Origin: JACNFS01 sp964582065
GTDB lineage: Bacteria > Chloroflexota > Dehalococcoidia > GIF9 > UBA5629
Direction of reading: 5' to 3'
Assembly: GCA_964582065.1 (NCBI GenBank)
Contig: CAZOQG010000003.1
Location: 1-42,250, forward strand
Length of the DNA stretch: 42,250 nt
Of this stretch, positions 16,177-24,362 are shown one piece after another. The stretch's first letter is position 1. Each line of letters starts with the position of its first letter. Below the pieces are notes generated by a model that was given only the letters and a program-made list of their open reading frames with translations, made no database searches and had not been told where the DNA came from. The position numbers and the translations under genes were made by a program.

Positions 16177-17361
16177 ATGGATTTCAAGTTTACAGATGAA
16201 CAAATGGCACGCAGAAAGGAGTTTGTTGAGGTCTGCAAGGACCTGGAGAAACGAAAGCCGCCAGAGTACATAGGATTCGAGAGTGCGTATTCCGATGAGA
16301 CATGTTGGGAGTACGACCGCCATTGCGCCAAGGAATTTGCCAAGAGGGGATGGCTCGCCCTCGATTGGCCTCCCGAATATGGAGGCTCAGGAACCATGAT
16401 GGACCGAGTTCTCTTTTCCGAAGCGAGAGGATACCATGGCGTTGCCGGGCTTGATGTCTTCGGAGTAGGAATGCTTGGGCCCACACTTCTTGCGGCAGCA
16501 AGTGATGAGATAAAGAGGGAATTCCTTCCCCCTATCGCCGCAGCGGAGGTGACATGGTGCGAGCTATGGAGCGAGCCTAATGCAGGGTCTGACCTGGCAT
16601 CCCTCACCTGCACTGCGATAAAGAAGGGCGATGAATACATCTTGAACGGCCAAAAGACCTGGACCACCGGTGCTCACAAGGCTGATTGGGGTTTTGGAGT
16701 ATTCAAGAGCGACCCCGAGGCCCGGAGCCACCATAATCTTTCGTTTCTGCTGCTGGACATGAAGACCCCTGGAATTACAGTACGACCCCTCCCGTACATG
16801 AACGGAGAAACAATCTATAACGAGGTTTACTTCGACGACGTGCGCATCCCTGCCAAGAACATCGTGGGGCAAGAAAACGAAGGCTGGGCGGTTGTTAACA
16901 CCCTCGCCGGCTTCGAGAGATCCAACATAGACCAGATTATGTCGATGGCACGGGGGCTGGAAGGCCTGGTGCAGTATTGTAACGAGACCAGGCGAAGCGG
17001 CCAGCTTTTGGCGAAGGACCCGCTCATCCGCAACCGGCTGGCGCAGACGGCTTGCGATATTGAGGCAGCCCGAACACTAGCCTACCGAGTGGCTGATTTG
17101 CAAAACAGGAACGAAATGTCTCTGATGGATGCTTCGGCGTTGAAGGTATTTGCCAGTGACCTCGGAGAGCGCCTTGCTTTTTTGGCAACGGACATTTTGG
17201 GCCCTTACGGCCAGGTCAAGTCTTCTCGCTGGGCGCCTATGAATGGCACGTGGGAGGCTTTGTATCACGACTGCTTCGTATTCACCATCTCCATGGGGAC
17301 AAACGAGATACAGAAGAACATCATTGCTTGGTACGGTCTGGGCTTGCCCCGGATGAAATAG
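16177..17361 (+). CDS. Acyl-CoA dehydrogenase A, large (alpha-type) subunit of first pair
   Basis: A 394-residue acyl-CoA dehydrogenase flavoprotein. The middle-domain FAD/substrate motif WCELWSEPNAGSDLA (127-141) and the C-terminal TNEIQKNIIA block are present. The candidate catalytic base is Glu247 (LAGFERSN). This matches the isovaleryl-CoA-dehydrogenase-like/ChsE position, whereas the MCAD-type Glu site (Y-E-G-T) reads S-M-G-T. Mycobacterial ChsE-type alpha2beta2 enzymes have one subunit like this and one degenerate partner. The next gene, 23 bases on, is such a partner. Expected reaction: alpha,beta-dehydrogenation of an acyl-CoA, with electrons to ETF. Start at ATG 16177 behind AAAGGAGG; 24 in-frame bases upstream are not coding. 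The substrate is unknown; sterol-like or branched chains are possible by analogy only. Confidence 0.88.
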   Translation: MDFKFTDEQMARRKEFVEVCKDLEKRKPPEYIGFESAYSDETCWEYDRHCAKEFAKRGWLALDWPPEYGGSGTMMDRVLFSEARGYHGVAGLDVFGVGMLGPTLLAAASDEIKREFLPPIAAAEVTWCELWSEPNAGSDLASLTCTAIKKGDEYILNGQKTWTTGAHKADWGFGVFKSDPEARSHHNLSFLLLDMKTPGITVRPLPYMNGETIYNEVYFDDVRIPAKNIVGQENEGWAVVNTLAGFERSNIDQIMSMARGLEGLVQYCNETRRSGQLLAKDPLIRNRLAQTACDIEAARTLAYRVADLQNRNEMSLMDASALKVFASDLGERLAFLATDILGPYGQVKSSRWAPMNGTWEALYHDCFVFTISMGTNEIQKNIIAWYGLGLPRMK

Positions 17362-17384
17362 GCTCAGTTTCAACAGGAGGAATC

Positions 17385-18518
17385 ATGGATCTAACATTCA
17401 GTGAAGCACAAGAGATACTAAGAAAGATGGCACGGGATTTCCTTTCCACGGAATGTCCCAAGACCTTGGTGAGGGAGCTCCAGGGCAGCGAGAAAGGATA
17501 CTCTCCCGAACTCTGGAAGAAGATGGCGGAGCTGGGATGGCTCGGGCTAATTGTTCCCGAGGAATATGAGGGCATGGGTTATACCTTCCAGGACCTGACC
17601 GTTCTCCTGGAGGAGACAGGCAGGAACATTCTCCCCGGACCATTAGTCCCCACTATAACAAGTACTTTCCCCATACTGGACGTGGGCTCTGAAGAACAAA
17701 AGAAAGAGCTTCTGCCAAAGATAGTTGCTGGAGAGCTAATTCTCACTACAGCCCTGCTTGAAGCCGAGGGCACGCTTGACCCGTCTGGAATTGCCGTCAA
17801 AGCGACGCCTAAAGGCGATGATTTCGTAATCAATGGCACGAAGCTTTTTGTGGAAATGGCTCATGTTGCCGACTACCTCATCTGTGCCGCTAGGACGAAA
17901 GACGGAACCTCACCCGAGGAGGGAATCACCCTGTTCATAGTTGACGCCAAGGCTACAGGAATCGCCTGCGAGGTAATGCCTACCATAGCCCTGGACAAGC
18001 TGTGTGAAGTACGGTTCAAGGATGTCCTGGTGCCTAAAAAAAACGTGTTGGGTGAGCTAGATAAAGGGTGGCCCGTTATACAGAAGATGCTTGAGAAAGG
18101 AGCTATTGCCAAATGCGCCGAGTCCATCGGCGGTATGCAAACCGCTGTTGAGATGACCGTGGTATATTCCAAGGAGAGAGTCCAGTACGGCAGGCCTATT
18201 GGAGCTTTCCAGGCAGTCCAGCATATGATAGCTGACATGTGGTCCTCGATGGAGACCAGTCGCTATCTGGTCTACGAGGCAGCATGGATGCAATCCGAGG
18301 GGTTCCCCTGTGCCAAGGAGGTCTCCATGGCAAAGGCATATGTCAACGAAGCCTATAAGTACGTGACCAAGTGGGCGATAAGGCTGCACGGCGGCATCGG
18401 CACCAGCAACGACCACGATATACCCCTTTATTACCAAAAGGCCAAGGCTGCAGATACTGCTTTTGGGGGCACCGACTTCCACAGGGAGCTAGTTGCGCAA
18501 CAAATTGGCCTCCTTTAG
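17385..18518 (+). CDS. Acyl-CoA dehydrogenase B, small (beta-type) partner of first pair
   Basis: 377 residues, starting at the ATG behind ACAGGAGG (17374-17380). In-frame sequence further upstream overlaps gene A and is discarded. Family landmarks are PEEYEGMGYTFQDL (58-71), ERVQYGRPIGAFQAVQHMIADM (around 264-285, an FAD-contact region) and HGGIGTSNDHDIPLYYQKAK (335-354). The MCAD-type catalytic Glu is absent (AFGGTDFH). A Glu occurs near the alternative site (Glu237 in MLEKGA), but the alignment there is uncertain. Proteins of this type usually pair with an active subunit, so an A-B heterotetramer is the likely enzyme. A strong hairpin terminator follows, closing a two-gene unit. Confidence 0.87.
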   Translation: MDLTFSEAQEILRKMARDFLSTECPKTLVRELQGSEKGYSPELWKKMAELGWLGLIVPEEYEGMGYTFQDLTVLLEETGRNILPGPLVPTITSTFPILDVGSEEQKKELLPKIVAGELILTTALLEAEGTLDPSGIAVKATPKGDDFVINGTKLFVEMAHVADYLICAARTKDGTSPEEGITLFIVDAKATGIACEVMPTIALDKLCEVRFKDVLVPKKNVLGELDKGWPVIQKMLEKGAIAKCAESIGGMQTAVEMTVVYSKERVQYGRPIGAFQAVQHMIADMWSSMETSRYLVYEAAWMQSEGFPCAKEVSMAKAYVNEAYKYVTKWAIRLHGGIGTSNDHDIPLYYQKAKAADTAFGGTDFHRELVAQQIGLL

Positions 18519-18879
18519 CGCTCTAGGGTCGTTTAGCAATTGAGAGTTGCCTAGCCCCTCTTTCCCGGAGGGGCTGAGTTCTTGTTTTCCCTCTGCCTTC
18601 AAGCACTGCTCATCTTGTCTAGTCTAGATACTCATCGCACCGTTCCCGGCCTCGCCTCCAGGGCTGACAAACCATCAGCATCTCCGTTACCTCTCCTTTG
18701 AACCCGCGGTTGCTATTTGCTACACTAATACGGCATCCTTAGCATAAGGCCACATTGTAATTGAAGCCCAATTTAACCCCGTTGCAATAGGCAAATGATA
18801 ACGCCAACGTAAGAGCGATGGCTTAAAAGGATTTGACGCCGTCTCAAAGGACTCAGATATAACAATAAGGAGGCACAAT
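18519..18879. other. Intergenic region between the two acyl-CoA dehydrogenase pairs
   Basis: 361 bases holding the terminator at 18553-18590 and, at the far end, AAGGAGG (18867-18873) before the next ATG. No gene seen. A promoter must lie here for the second pair, but I cannot place one with confidence. Confidence 0.5.
18553..18590 (+). terminator. Intrinsic terminator after acyl-CoA dehydrogenase pair A-B
   Basis: AGCCCCTC (18553-18560) pairs perfectly with GAGGGGCT (18568-18575) across a 7-base loop. A T-rich tail (GAGTTCTTGTTTTCC) follows. It separates the first dehydrogenase pair from the second. Confidence 0.75.
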
Positions 18880-20079
18880 ATGGATTTTGGATTCACCCCA
18901 GAAGAAGAGAAGCTTAGACGCGAGGTTCGTGATTTTCTCCAGAAGGAGGTCACACCTGAAGTCATCGCCGAAGTGGCAGAGTACTGCGGAGGAGCTGGGC
19001 CAGTATTCGGCCGCAAGTTCATTCAGAAGATGGGAGCGCAGAGCTGGCTTTGTCCTACATGGCCAAAGGAATACGGCGGCCTAGATAGTACGGAAATGGT
19101 AGGCTTCATGATGCGTGATGAAATGACATACGCTGGAGCGCCGGTGTCCCTCATTGGCGCAAGTATGGCAGGCCCGACCATTTTGAGATGTGGCAGCGAC
19201 GAGATGAAGAAGGAGTTCTTGCCTCGCATCGCCAGAGGTGAAATAGAGATGGCCCTGGGCTACACAGAGCCTCAAGCAGGGTCTGACCTGGCAGCACTCG
19301 AGATCCGGGCCGAGGATAAGTCAGAGGTGGAGGCTGATGACAAGGGAGATTACTTCCTTCTGAACGGGCAGAAGATGTTCAATACCCATGCCCACTTTGC
19401 CGATTACCACTGGCTGGGAGCCAGGACTGAGACTGACCCGGCGGTTCGTAGGCACAGGGGAATCTCATTGATGGTCGTAGACCTGAAGAGTCCAGGCATC
19501 ACCATACGGAACATGTTAACCATAGCCGGCTGGAAAACAAATGAGGTGTTCTACGACAACGTGAAGGTCCCCAAGAAGAACCTGGTAGGGGAGATAAACC
19601 GCGGATTCTATTACATAATGACTGCTCTTGACTTCGAGAGGATGTTCCCTATCGGCGGGTTTCAGCGTCTATTTGATGAACTGGTGAAGTACACCAAGGA
19701 GACAAAACGCGACGGAAAACCCTTGAGCCAAGACCCAGTCATCCGGCAAAAGTTGGCCCAGACGGCAATCGAGCTGGAAGCAGCAAGTCTGCTCTATTAT
19801 CAGCTAGCCTATATACTAGACAAGGGTGAGGTACCCAATTACCAATCGTCTATGCAGAAGGTGTTCGCCACTGAGACAGCCCATCGCCTGGCTGATGTTG
19901 CTATGCAAATAATGGGGCCTCGCGGACAACTGCAGACGGGCTCCAAATGGGCCCCGCTTAATGGCGAAGCAGAACTCCACTATCGCTGGGGATTTATTGA
20001 GACTGTCTATGCCGGCACGTCCGAAATCATGAGAAACATTATCGCTCTCAGAGGACTAGGACTACCTTTGACGGGTTGA
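18880..20079 (+). CDS. Acyl-CoA dehydrogenase C, large (alpha-type) subunit of second pair
   Basis: A 399-residue acyl-CoA dehydrogenase related to gene A. Visible motifs are WPKEYGG (61-67), GYTEPQAGSDLAALEIRAED (127-146) and the C-terminal YAGTSEIMRNIIALRGLGLP. The candidate catalytic base is Glu253 (ALDFERMF), the ChsE/isovaleryl-type site; the MCAD-type Glu position is Ala (Y-A-G-T-S). An acidic insertion (EDKSEVEADDKGD, 145-157) in the middle domain distinguishes it from A. The start is ATG 18880 behind AAGGAGG. Gene D follows after 53 bases. FAD-dependent acyl-CoA oxidation with ETF as acceptor is the family role; the substrate is not known. Confidence 0.88.
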   Translation: MDFGFTPEEEKLRREVRDFLQKEVTPEVIAEVAEYCGGAGPVFGRKFIQKMGAQSWLCPTWPKEYGGLDSTEMVGFMMRDEMTYAGAPVSLIGASMAGPTILRCGSDEMKKEFLPRIARGEIEMALGYTEPQAGSDLAALEIRAEDKSEVEADDKGDYFLLNGQKMFNTHAHFADYHWLGARTETDPAVRRHRGISLMVVDLKSPGITIRNMLTIAGWKTNEVFYDNVKVPKKNLVGEINRGFYYIMTALDFERMFPIGGFQRLFDELVKYTKETKRDGKPLSQDPVIRQKLAQTAIELEAASLLYYQLAYILDKGEVPNYQSSMQKVFATETAHRLADVAMQIMGPRGQLQTGSKWAPLNGEAELHYRWGFIETVYAGTSEIMRNIIALRGLGLPLTG

Positions 20080-20132
20080 TCCAAGTTTCAAAATCTCGGC
20101 AAGGTGCGATTCAAAAAGGAGGAACAACCATT

Positions 20133-21248
20133 ATGGACTACGACCTTAGCGAACAACAAGAGATGCTCAAGAAAACATCTCACGACTTCCTCGCCACGGA
20201 ATGTCCCAAAAGCCTGGTAAGGCAGATGGTGAGCGACGAGAAGGGATATCCTCCGGAACTGTGGCACAGAATGGCAGAGCTGGGTTGGATGGGATTGCCA
20301 TTCCCCGAAGAGTATGGCGGCACTGGAGGGAGCTTCCTTGACCTGGCTGTTCTCCTTGAAGAAATGGGGCGTGTCTGCTTGCCGGCTCCGTTTTTATCTA
20401 CCGTGGTTCTAGCAGGTATGACCATCCTCGAGGCGGGCAACGAGACTCAGAAACAGGAGTTGCTGCCCAAGATTGCTGAAGGGAAATTGATTGTTGCTTT
20501 AGCCCTGACCGAACCTGGCGGAGGATACAGTGCTGATAAGGTAACTGTGGAGGCAGTCGCCGATGGAAATAACTATGTCATCAGCGGCACGAAGCTTTTT
20601 GTTCCCGATGCCCATGTTGCTGACTACATTATCTGTGTCGCAAAAACAACGGGCGGGGTCACCCTGTTCTTAATAGATAGTAAGACTTCGGGTATTAGTT
20701 ACACCATACTCAAGACCATTGTTGGTGACAAGCAATTCGAGGTAGTATTCGATAAGGTAAAAGTGCCCAAGGAAAACATCCTTGGAAAGGAAGGGCAGGG
20801 ACACATTCAACTGCAAGAGGTGTTACGTAAAGCGGCAGTGGCCAAGTGTGCTGAGATGGTCGGCGGTGCCCAGCAAGTCCTAGAAATGACCGTGGATTAT
20901 GTTAAAGACCGCAAGCAGTTTGGAGTCCCCGTAGGTACGTTTCAAGCTGTTCAACATCACTGCGCTAATATGGTTACTGACATCGATACATCAAGGTTTG
21001 TTACCTACCAGGCAGCATGGAAGATAAGCCAGGGGCTTCCTTATGCTAAAGACGCAGCCATGGCGAAAGCCTGGGTAAGCGATGCCTACAGGCGGGTTAC
21101 TAAACTGGGCCACCAAAGCATGGGAGGGGTGAGTCTAATGGAAGATCACGATATGCCCCTATATTCGAAACGTGCTAAGTCAGCCGAACTCACCTTCGGT
21201 GATGCTGATTTCCATCGAGAGGCATTAGCTCAGGCGTTAGGGCTGTAG
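20133..21248 (+). CDS. Acyl-CoA dehydrogenase D, small (beta-type) partner of second pair
   Basis: 371 residues, related to gene B (both share DFL-x-TECPK-LVR at about 18-30 and PELW-x-x-MAELGW at 41-52). Start at ATG 20133 behind AAAAAGGAGG; a longer in-frame opening reaching to 20076 overlaps the end of gene C and is not used. FAD-contact landmarks are RKQFGVPVGTFQAVQHHCANM (260-280) and MGGVSLMEDHDMPLYSKRAK (330-349). Both usual glutamate positions are missing: the MCAD site reads TFGDADFH and the alternative site reads VLRKAA (Arg232). The protein is thus probably a non-catalytic or FAD-holding partner of C. The E-to-R difference from B marks divergence after duplication. Confidence 0.87.
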   Translation: MDYDLSEQQEMLKKTSHDFLATECPKSLVRQMVSDEKGYPPELWHRMAELGWMGLPFPEEYGGTGGSFLDLAVLLEEMGRVCLPAPFLSTVVLAGMTILEAGNETQKQELLPKIAEGKLIVALALTEPGGGYSADKVTVEAVADGNNYVISGTKLFVPDAHVADYIICVAKTTGGVTLFLIDSKTSGISYTILKTIVGDKQFEVVFDKVKVPKENILGKEGQGHIQLQEVLRKAAVAKCAEMVGGAQQVLEMTVDYVKDRKQFGVPVGTFQAVQHHCANMVTDIDTSRFVTYQAAWKISQGLPYAKDAAMAKAWVSDAYRRVTKLGHQSMGGVSLMEDHDMPLYSKRAKSAELTFGDADFHREALAQALGL

Positions 21249-21585
21249 CTCTAAGCTGCGGCAGACTAAGAACAAAAAGCGGCACGACAATCGCTGCCTT
21301 ATCAAGAAATCATCACACCCTGCTGTTGTCTGGCCAAACCACGAGCTCGAACTAGTCTCTCGTGGTCGCCTGTCTTTGCTTGGCCGCCATACTGACCATT
21401 CACAGAACGTCCTGCCATTCTCACAACGGCCAACCAGCCTCCTGCCAAAAGCCTCTGAGCTACGCGGACCCAGTGCTTCCTACAGGGGACAGACTGCCTT
21501 TCCGGCAATTGCCTCACCAGTCGGCTTATGATATACTTATCAACACCTTTGATCAAGCAATGTCGTCTGAAACTAGGAGGTATAT
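21249..21585. other. Intergenic region upstream of rpsB
   Basis: 337 bases without a supported gene. It has an 8-bp inverted repeat (21338-21345 with 21359-21366) around a 13-base loop, without a T-run. It also holds the candidate rpsB promoter at 21509-21537 and AGGAGG at 21573-21578. No known ribosomal leader structure was recognised. Confidence 0.5.
21509..21537 (+). promoter_or_regulatory. Candidate promoter of the rpsB operon
   Basis: TTGCCT (21509-21514, 4 of 6), a 17-base spacer and TATACT (21532-21537, 5 of 6). Transcription would start near 21544, leaving a leader of about 40 bases before the TTG start of rpsB. Confidence 0.5.
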
Positions 21586-22371
21586 TTGTCAGAGCCTATT
21601 TCAGTTAAACAGCTCCTAGAGGCTGGAGCTCATTTTGGACACCTGACTGCCCATTGGCACCCACGTATGAAAAGCTATATTTTCACCGAACGCAATGGTA
21701 TTCACATCATTGACCTGGACCAGACTGTAACCATGCTAGATAAGGCCTGCACCTACGTCAGAGATTTGGTCAGCAATGGGGAAAGCATTCTCTTTGTCGG
21801 CACCAAGAAACAAGCTCAGGAAATCATAGAAGAAGAAGCTAAACGGTGTGGCATGTATTATGTCAACCAGCGGTGGTTGGGGGGGATGCTAACTAATTTT
21901 GCCACAATCCAGGCCAGAATAGATTATCTAGTTCGCCTCGAGGATAGAAAAGAAAGAGGCGAGCTAGACTACATGTCAAAGAAAGAAAGACTGAAGGTTG
22001 ATAAAAAGGTATCGCGTCTGAACAAGCTACTAGGTGGCTTCAAGGAAATGACTATTCTCCCTGGAGCTATGTTTATCGTGGACCCAACCAAAGAGAGGAT
22101 AGCTCTGGCCGAAGCAAAAAAGGTCGGGGTACCGGTAGTGGCTATAGTAGACACGAATTGCAATCCCACTGGCATCGATCACCTCATTCCTGCCAACGAT
22201 GATGCCATAAAGGCAATCAAACTCATATGCGGTAGGATAGCCGATGCCGTTCTTGAAGGCAAAATGATTAAGGAGACCGGCGAAGTCGGGATCGCTGAAC
22301 CAGCCCCCGCAGAGACGGAATCTGCTGAATTATTGGAATCCTATACTTTTGCACCTGACGAAATCGAATAG
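21586..22371 (+). CDS. rpsB: Small ribosomal subunit protein uS2
   Basis: 261 residues. It has the uS2 signature GAHFGHLTAHWHPRMKSYIF at residues 14-33, NGIHIIDLDQT, and NQRWLGGMLTNF. The protein binds the head/body junction of the 30S subunit. It starts with TTG, fixed by AGGAGG seven bases upstream (21573-21578). The C-terminal acidic tail after residue 230 is variable in the family. It heads the rpsB-tsf-pyrH-frr cluster, an order conserved in most bacteria, so co-transcription from 21509-21537 is expected. Confidence 0.97.
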   Translation: MSEPISVKQLLEAGAHFGHLTAHWHPRMKSYIFTERNGIHIIDLDQTVTMLDKACTYVRDLVSNGESILFVGTKKQAQEIIEEEAKRCGMYYVNQRWLGGMLTNFATIQARIDYLVRLEDRKERGELDYMSKKERLKVDKKVSRLNKLLGGFKEMTILPGAMFIVDPTKERIALAEAKKVGVPVVAIVDTNCNPTGIDHLIPANDDAIKAIKLICGRIADAVLEGKMIKETGEVGIAEPAPAETESAELLESYTFAPDEIE

Positions 22372-22411
22372 GCGACGCGTTGACGCCTTCTTCACAGAGA
22401 AGGAGACAAAA

Positions 22412-22915
22412 TTGCAAGTTTCAACTGTAGCAGTAAAGAAACTCAGGGAAAGAACTGGCGCCGGCATCATGGACTGCAAAAAGGCTCTCCTTGAAACAGA
22501 CGGGAACATGGAAAAGGCAGCCGAGGTTCTTAACCAGCGTGGACTTGCCTTGGCTCGCAAGAAAGCTGACCGTACCGCCAACCAAGGAATAATTGAGGCT
22601 TACGTCCACCAAGGAGGCCTAATTGGAGCAATCGTGGAAGTCAACTGCGAGACCGATTTCGTCGCTCGCACCGACGAATTTAAGGAGCTAGCTCATAGTC
22701 TAGCTTTGCAAATAGTAGCCATGTCCCCTCAATTTATATCCCAAGAAGAGATTCCGCCACGGGCAGACACGGACCCCCAAGCAGCTTGCCTTCTCCTCCA
22801 GCCTTTTATCAGAGACCCTGACAAGACCATCCAAGACATAATCACTGAGACCATTGCCAAAGTTGGTGAGAACGTCAAAGTACGTAGATTCACCAGATTC
22901 GAGCTAGGTTATTAG
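22412..22915 (+). CDS. tsf: Elongation factor Ts, short form
   Basis: 167 residues from a TTG start at 22412 behind AAGGAG (22400-22405). Residues read in frame before it do not match the family. The N-terminal UBA-type helix region and signature VKKLRERTGAGIMDCKKAL (7-25) are present, as is the core ETDFVARTDEFKELAHSLAL. EF-Ts exchanges GDP for GTP on EF-Tu. The protein lacks the second core subdomain and coiled coil of E. coli EF-Ts (283 residues) and resembles the short Thermus-type factor. It follows rpsB by 40 bases, and pyrH begins two bases after its stop. Confidence 0.95.
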   Translation: MQVSTVAVKKLRERTGAGIMDCKKALLETDGNMEKAAEVLNQRGLALARKKADRTANQGIIEAYVHQGGLIGAIVEVNCETDFVARTDEFKELAHSLALQIVAMSPQFISQEEIPPRADTDPQAACLLLQPFIRDPDKTIQDIITETIAKVGENVKVRRFTRFELGY

Positions 22916-22917
22916 AA

Positions 22918-23655
22918 GTGGCAGCGACTAAGCCCAAATATAAGCGCGTCTTGCTTAAGCTGAGCGGCGAAGCCCTCATGGGGAAGAAAAACTTCGGCAT
23001 CGACCCTACAGTCCTGACTCGTGTAGCCCAGCAAATAAAGCAGGTGATTGACCAGAATGTCGAGGTAGCTATAGTTGTTGGAGGAGGCAATTTCTGGCGG
23101 GGCACCGGTAGGGAAGCCAAAGGAATGGACCGAGCTACAGCTGACTATTCCGGAATGCTGGCGACGGTAATTAATGCCCTGGCTCTTCAAGATTCGCTGG
23201 AAAGTGAAGGTGTCACTACTAGAACTCAATCGGCCATCACCATCCCAGCTATAGCCGAGCCGTACATCCGCCGCCGAGCCATTCGCCACTTGGAGAAAAA
23301 GCGCGTAGTCATTTTTGCTGGAGGCACAGGGAACCCTTACATGACCACCGATACCGCTGCAGCACTGCGGGCCATTGAGGTCGGGGCTGAAGTTCTCCTG
23401 GTAGCCAAGAACAGGGTCGACGGTGTATATGATGCCGACCCCCTCAAGAATCCCCAAGCAAAGAAGTTCGATCGTCTGACTCACAGGGACGCATTAAACC
23501 TACACCTCCAGGTGATGGATATTACTGCTTTCTCACTATGCCACGAGAATAAGCTCCCTATCATAGTTTTTGACCTCCAAGGACAACAAGGCATAAAACG
23601 TGCCATCTTCGGAGAACATGTAGGCACGCTTGTTGCCAATGAAGGAAAGAAATGA
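22918..23655 (+). CDS. pyrH: UMP kinase (uridylate kinase)
   Basis: 245 residues, GTG start two bases after the tsf stop. Signature segments are KRVLLKLSGEALMG (9-22), VVGGGNFWRG, GGTGNPYMTTDTAAALRA and KNRVDGVYDADP. It phosphorylates UMP to UDP with ATP; bacterial PyrH is a hexamer of the amino-acid-kinase fold, regulated by GTP and UTP. The ribosome-binding site is weak, and translation is probably coupled to tsf. Its final codon and stop overlap the frr ATG by four bases. Confidence 0.96.
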   Translation: MAATKPKYKRVLLKLSGEALMGKKNFGIDPTVLTRVAQQIKQVIDQNVEVAIVVGGGNFWRGTGREAKGMDRATADYSGMLATVINALALQDSLESEGVTTRTQSAITIPAIAEPYIRRRAIRHLEKKRVVIFAGGTGNPYMTTDTAAALRAIEVGAEVLLVAKNRVDGVYDADPLKNPQAKKFDRLTHRDALNLHLQVMDITAFSLCHENKLPIIVFDLQGQQGIKRAIFGEHVGTLVANEGKK

Positions 23656-24209
23656 TCGAAAAAACACTTAGTGATACAGATACCAAAATGCAAAAGGCCG
23701 TCGATGCTTTGGCCCGAGAGTTGGCAGCTATCCGCACGGGACGGGCTACACCAGCTTTAGTTGAGCACATCAGAGCTGATTACCATGGTGTTCCTACTCC
23801 AGTCAACCAAATCGCCTCCATCTCCGTTCCTGAAGCCAAGATGATAGTTATACAACCCTGGGACCGCAGTTCAATCCGCAGCATCGAGAAGGCTATTCTC
23901 ACATCTGACCTTGATCTTAACCCAACAAGCGACAGTAATGTTATACGTATAGTTATCCCGCCGCTCACTGAGGAGCGGCGCAAAGATCTGATTAGAGTAG
24001 TCCACAAGAGACTGGAAGAAGCGAAAATCACCCTGCGTAATCTGAGACGGGAAGGCATCGAAAAACTAAGACAGGCAGAGAAAAACAGGGAAATATCTCA
24101 GGACCAAAACACACGCGCCTCCGAACAGCTTCAAAAACTAACTGACAATTTCGTAGAAAGAGTTAATCACATAGGAGAAGACAAAGAAACAGAGATAATC
24201 GAGGTCTGA
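23652..24209 (+). CDS. frr: Ribosome recycling factor
   Basis: 185 residues, the standard length. The N-terminal helix contains the family's RTGRATPALVEHI, followed by the domain-II segment YHGVPTPVNQIASISVPEA and the C-terminal VHKRLEEAKITLRNLRREGIEKL helix. With EF-G it splits the post-termination 70S complex. ATGA overlap with pyrH indicates coupled translation. In many relatives uppS follows frr directly, but here 153 non-coding bases lead to cdsA. Confidence 0.97.
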   Translation: MIEKTLSDTDTKMQKAVDALARELAAIRTGRATPALVEHIRADYHGVPTPVNQIASISVPEAKMIVIQPWDRSSIRSIEKAILTSDLDLNPTSDSNVIRIVIPPLTEERRKDLIRVVHKRLEEAKITLRNLRREGIEKLRQAEKNREISQDQNTRASEQLQKLTDNFVERVNHIGEDKETEIIEV

Positions 24210-24362
24210 GGACTCAGAAAACCACAGCCTACGATTTTGCAGAGAAGTCAATAGCCACTGACAGAGAATCAAAGCATAAGCATGCCAATAACGGGAAGCC
24301 TTGCTAATGCCTACGGACCATTGTCGCCGCCGCTTTGGAGAACCAGAGCCTGAGGAACAAGC

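Noticed and set aside
15981..16667. Open frame of 228 codons on the minus strand across the start of acyl-CoA dehydrogenase A
   Set aside because: It is Ser/Pro/Arg-rich without recognisable motifs and is antisense to a well-supported gene.
18833..18863. TTGACG...TATAAC as promoter for acyl-CoA dehydrogenase C
   Set aside because: The predicted start would fall inside the ribosome-binding site at 18867-18873, leaving no usable leader.
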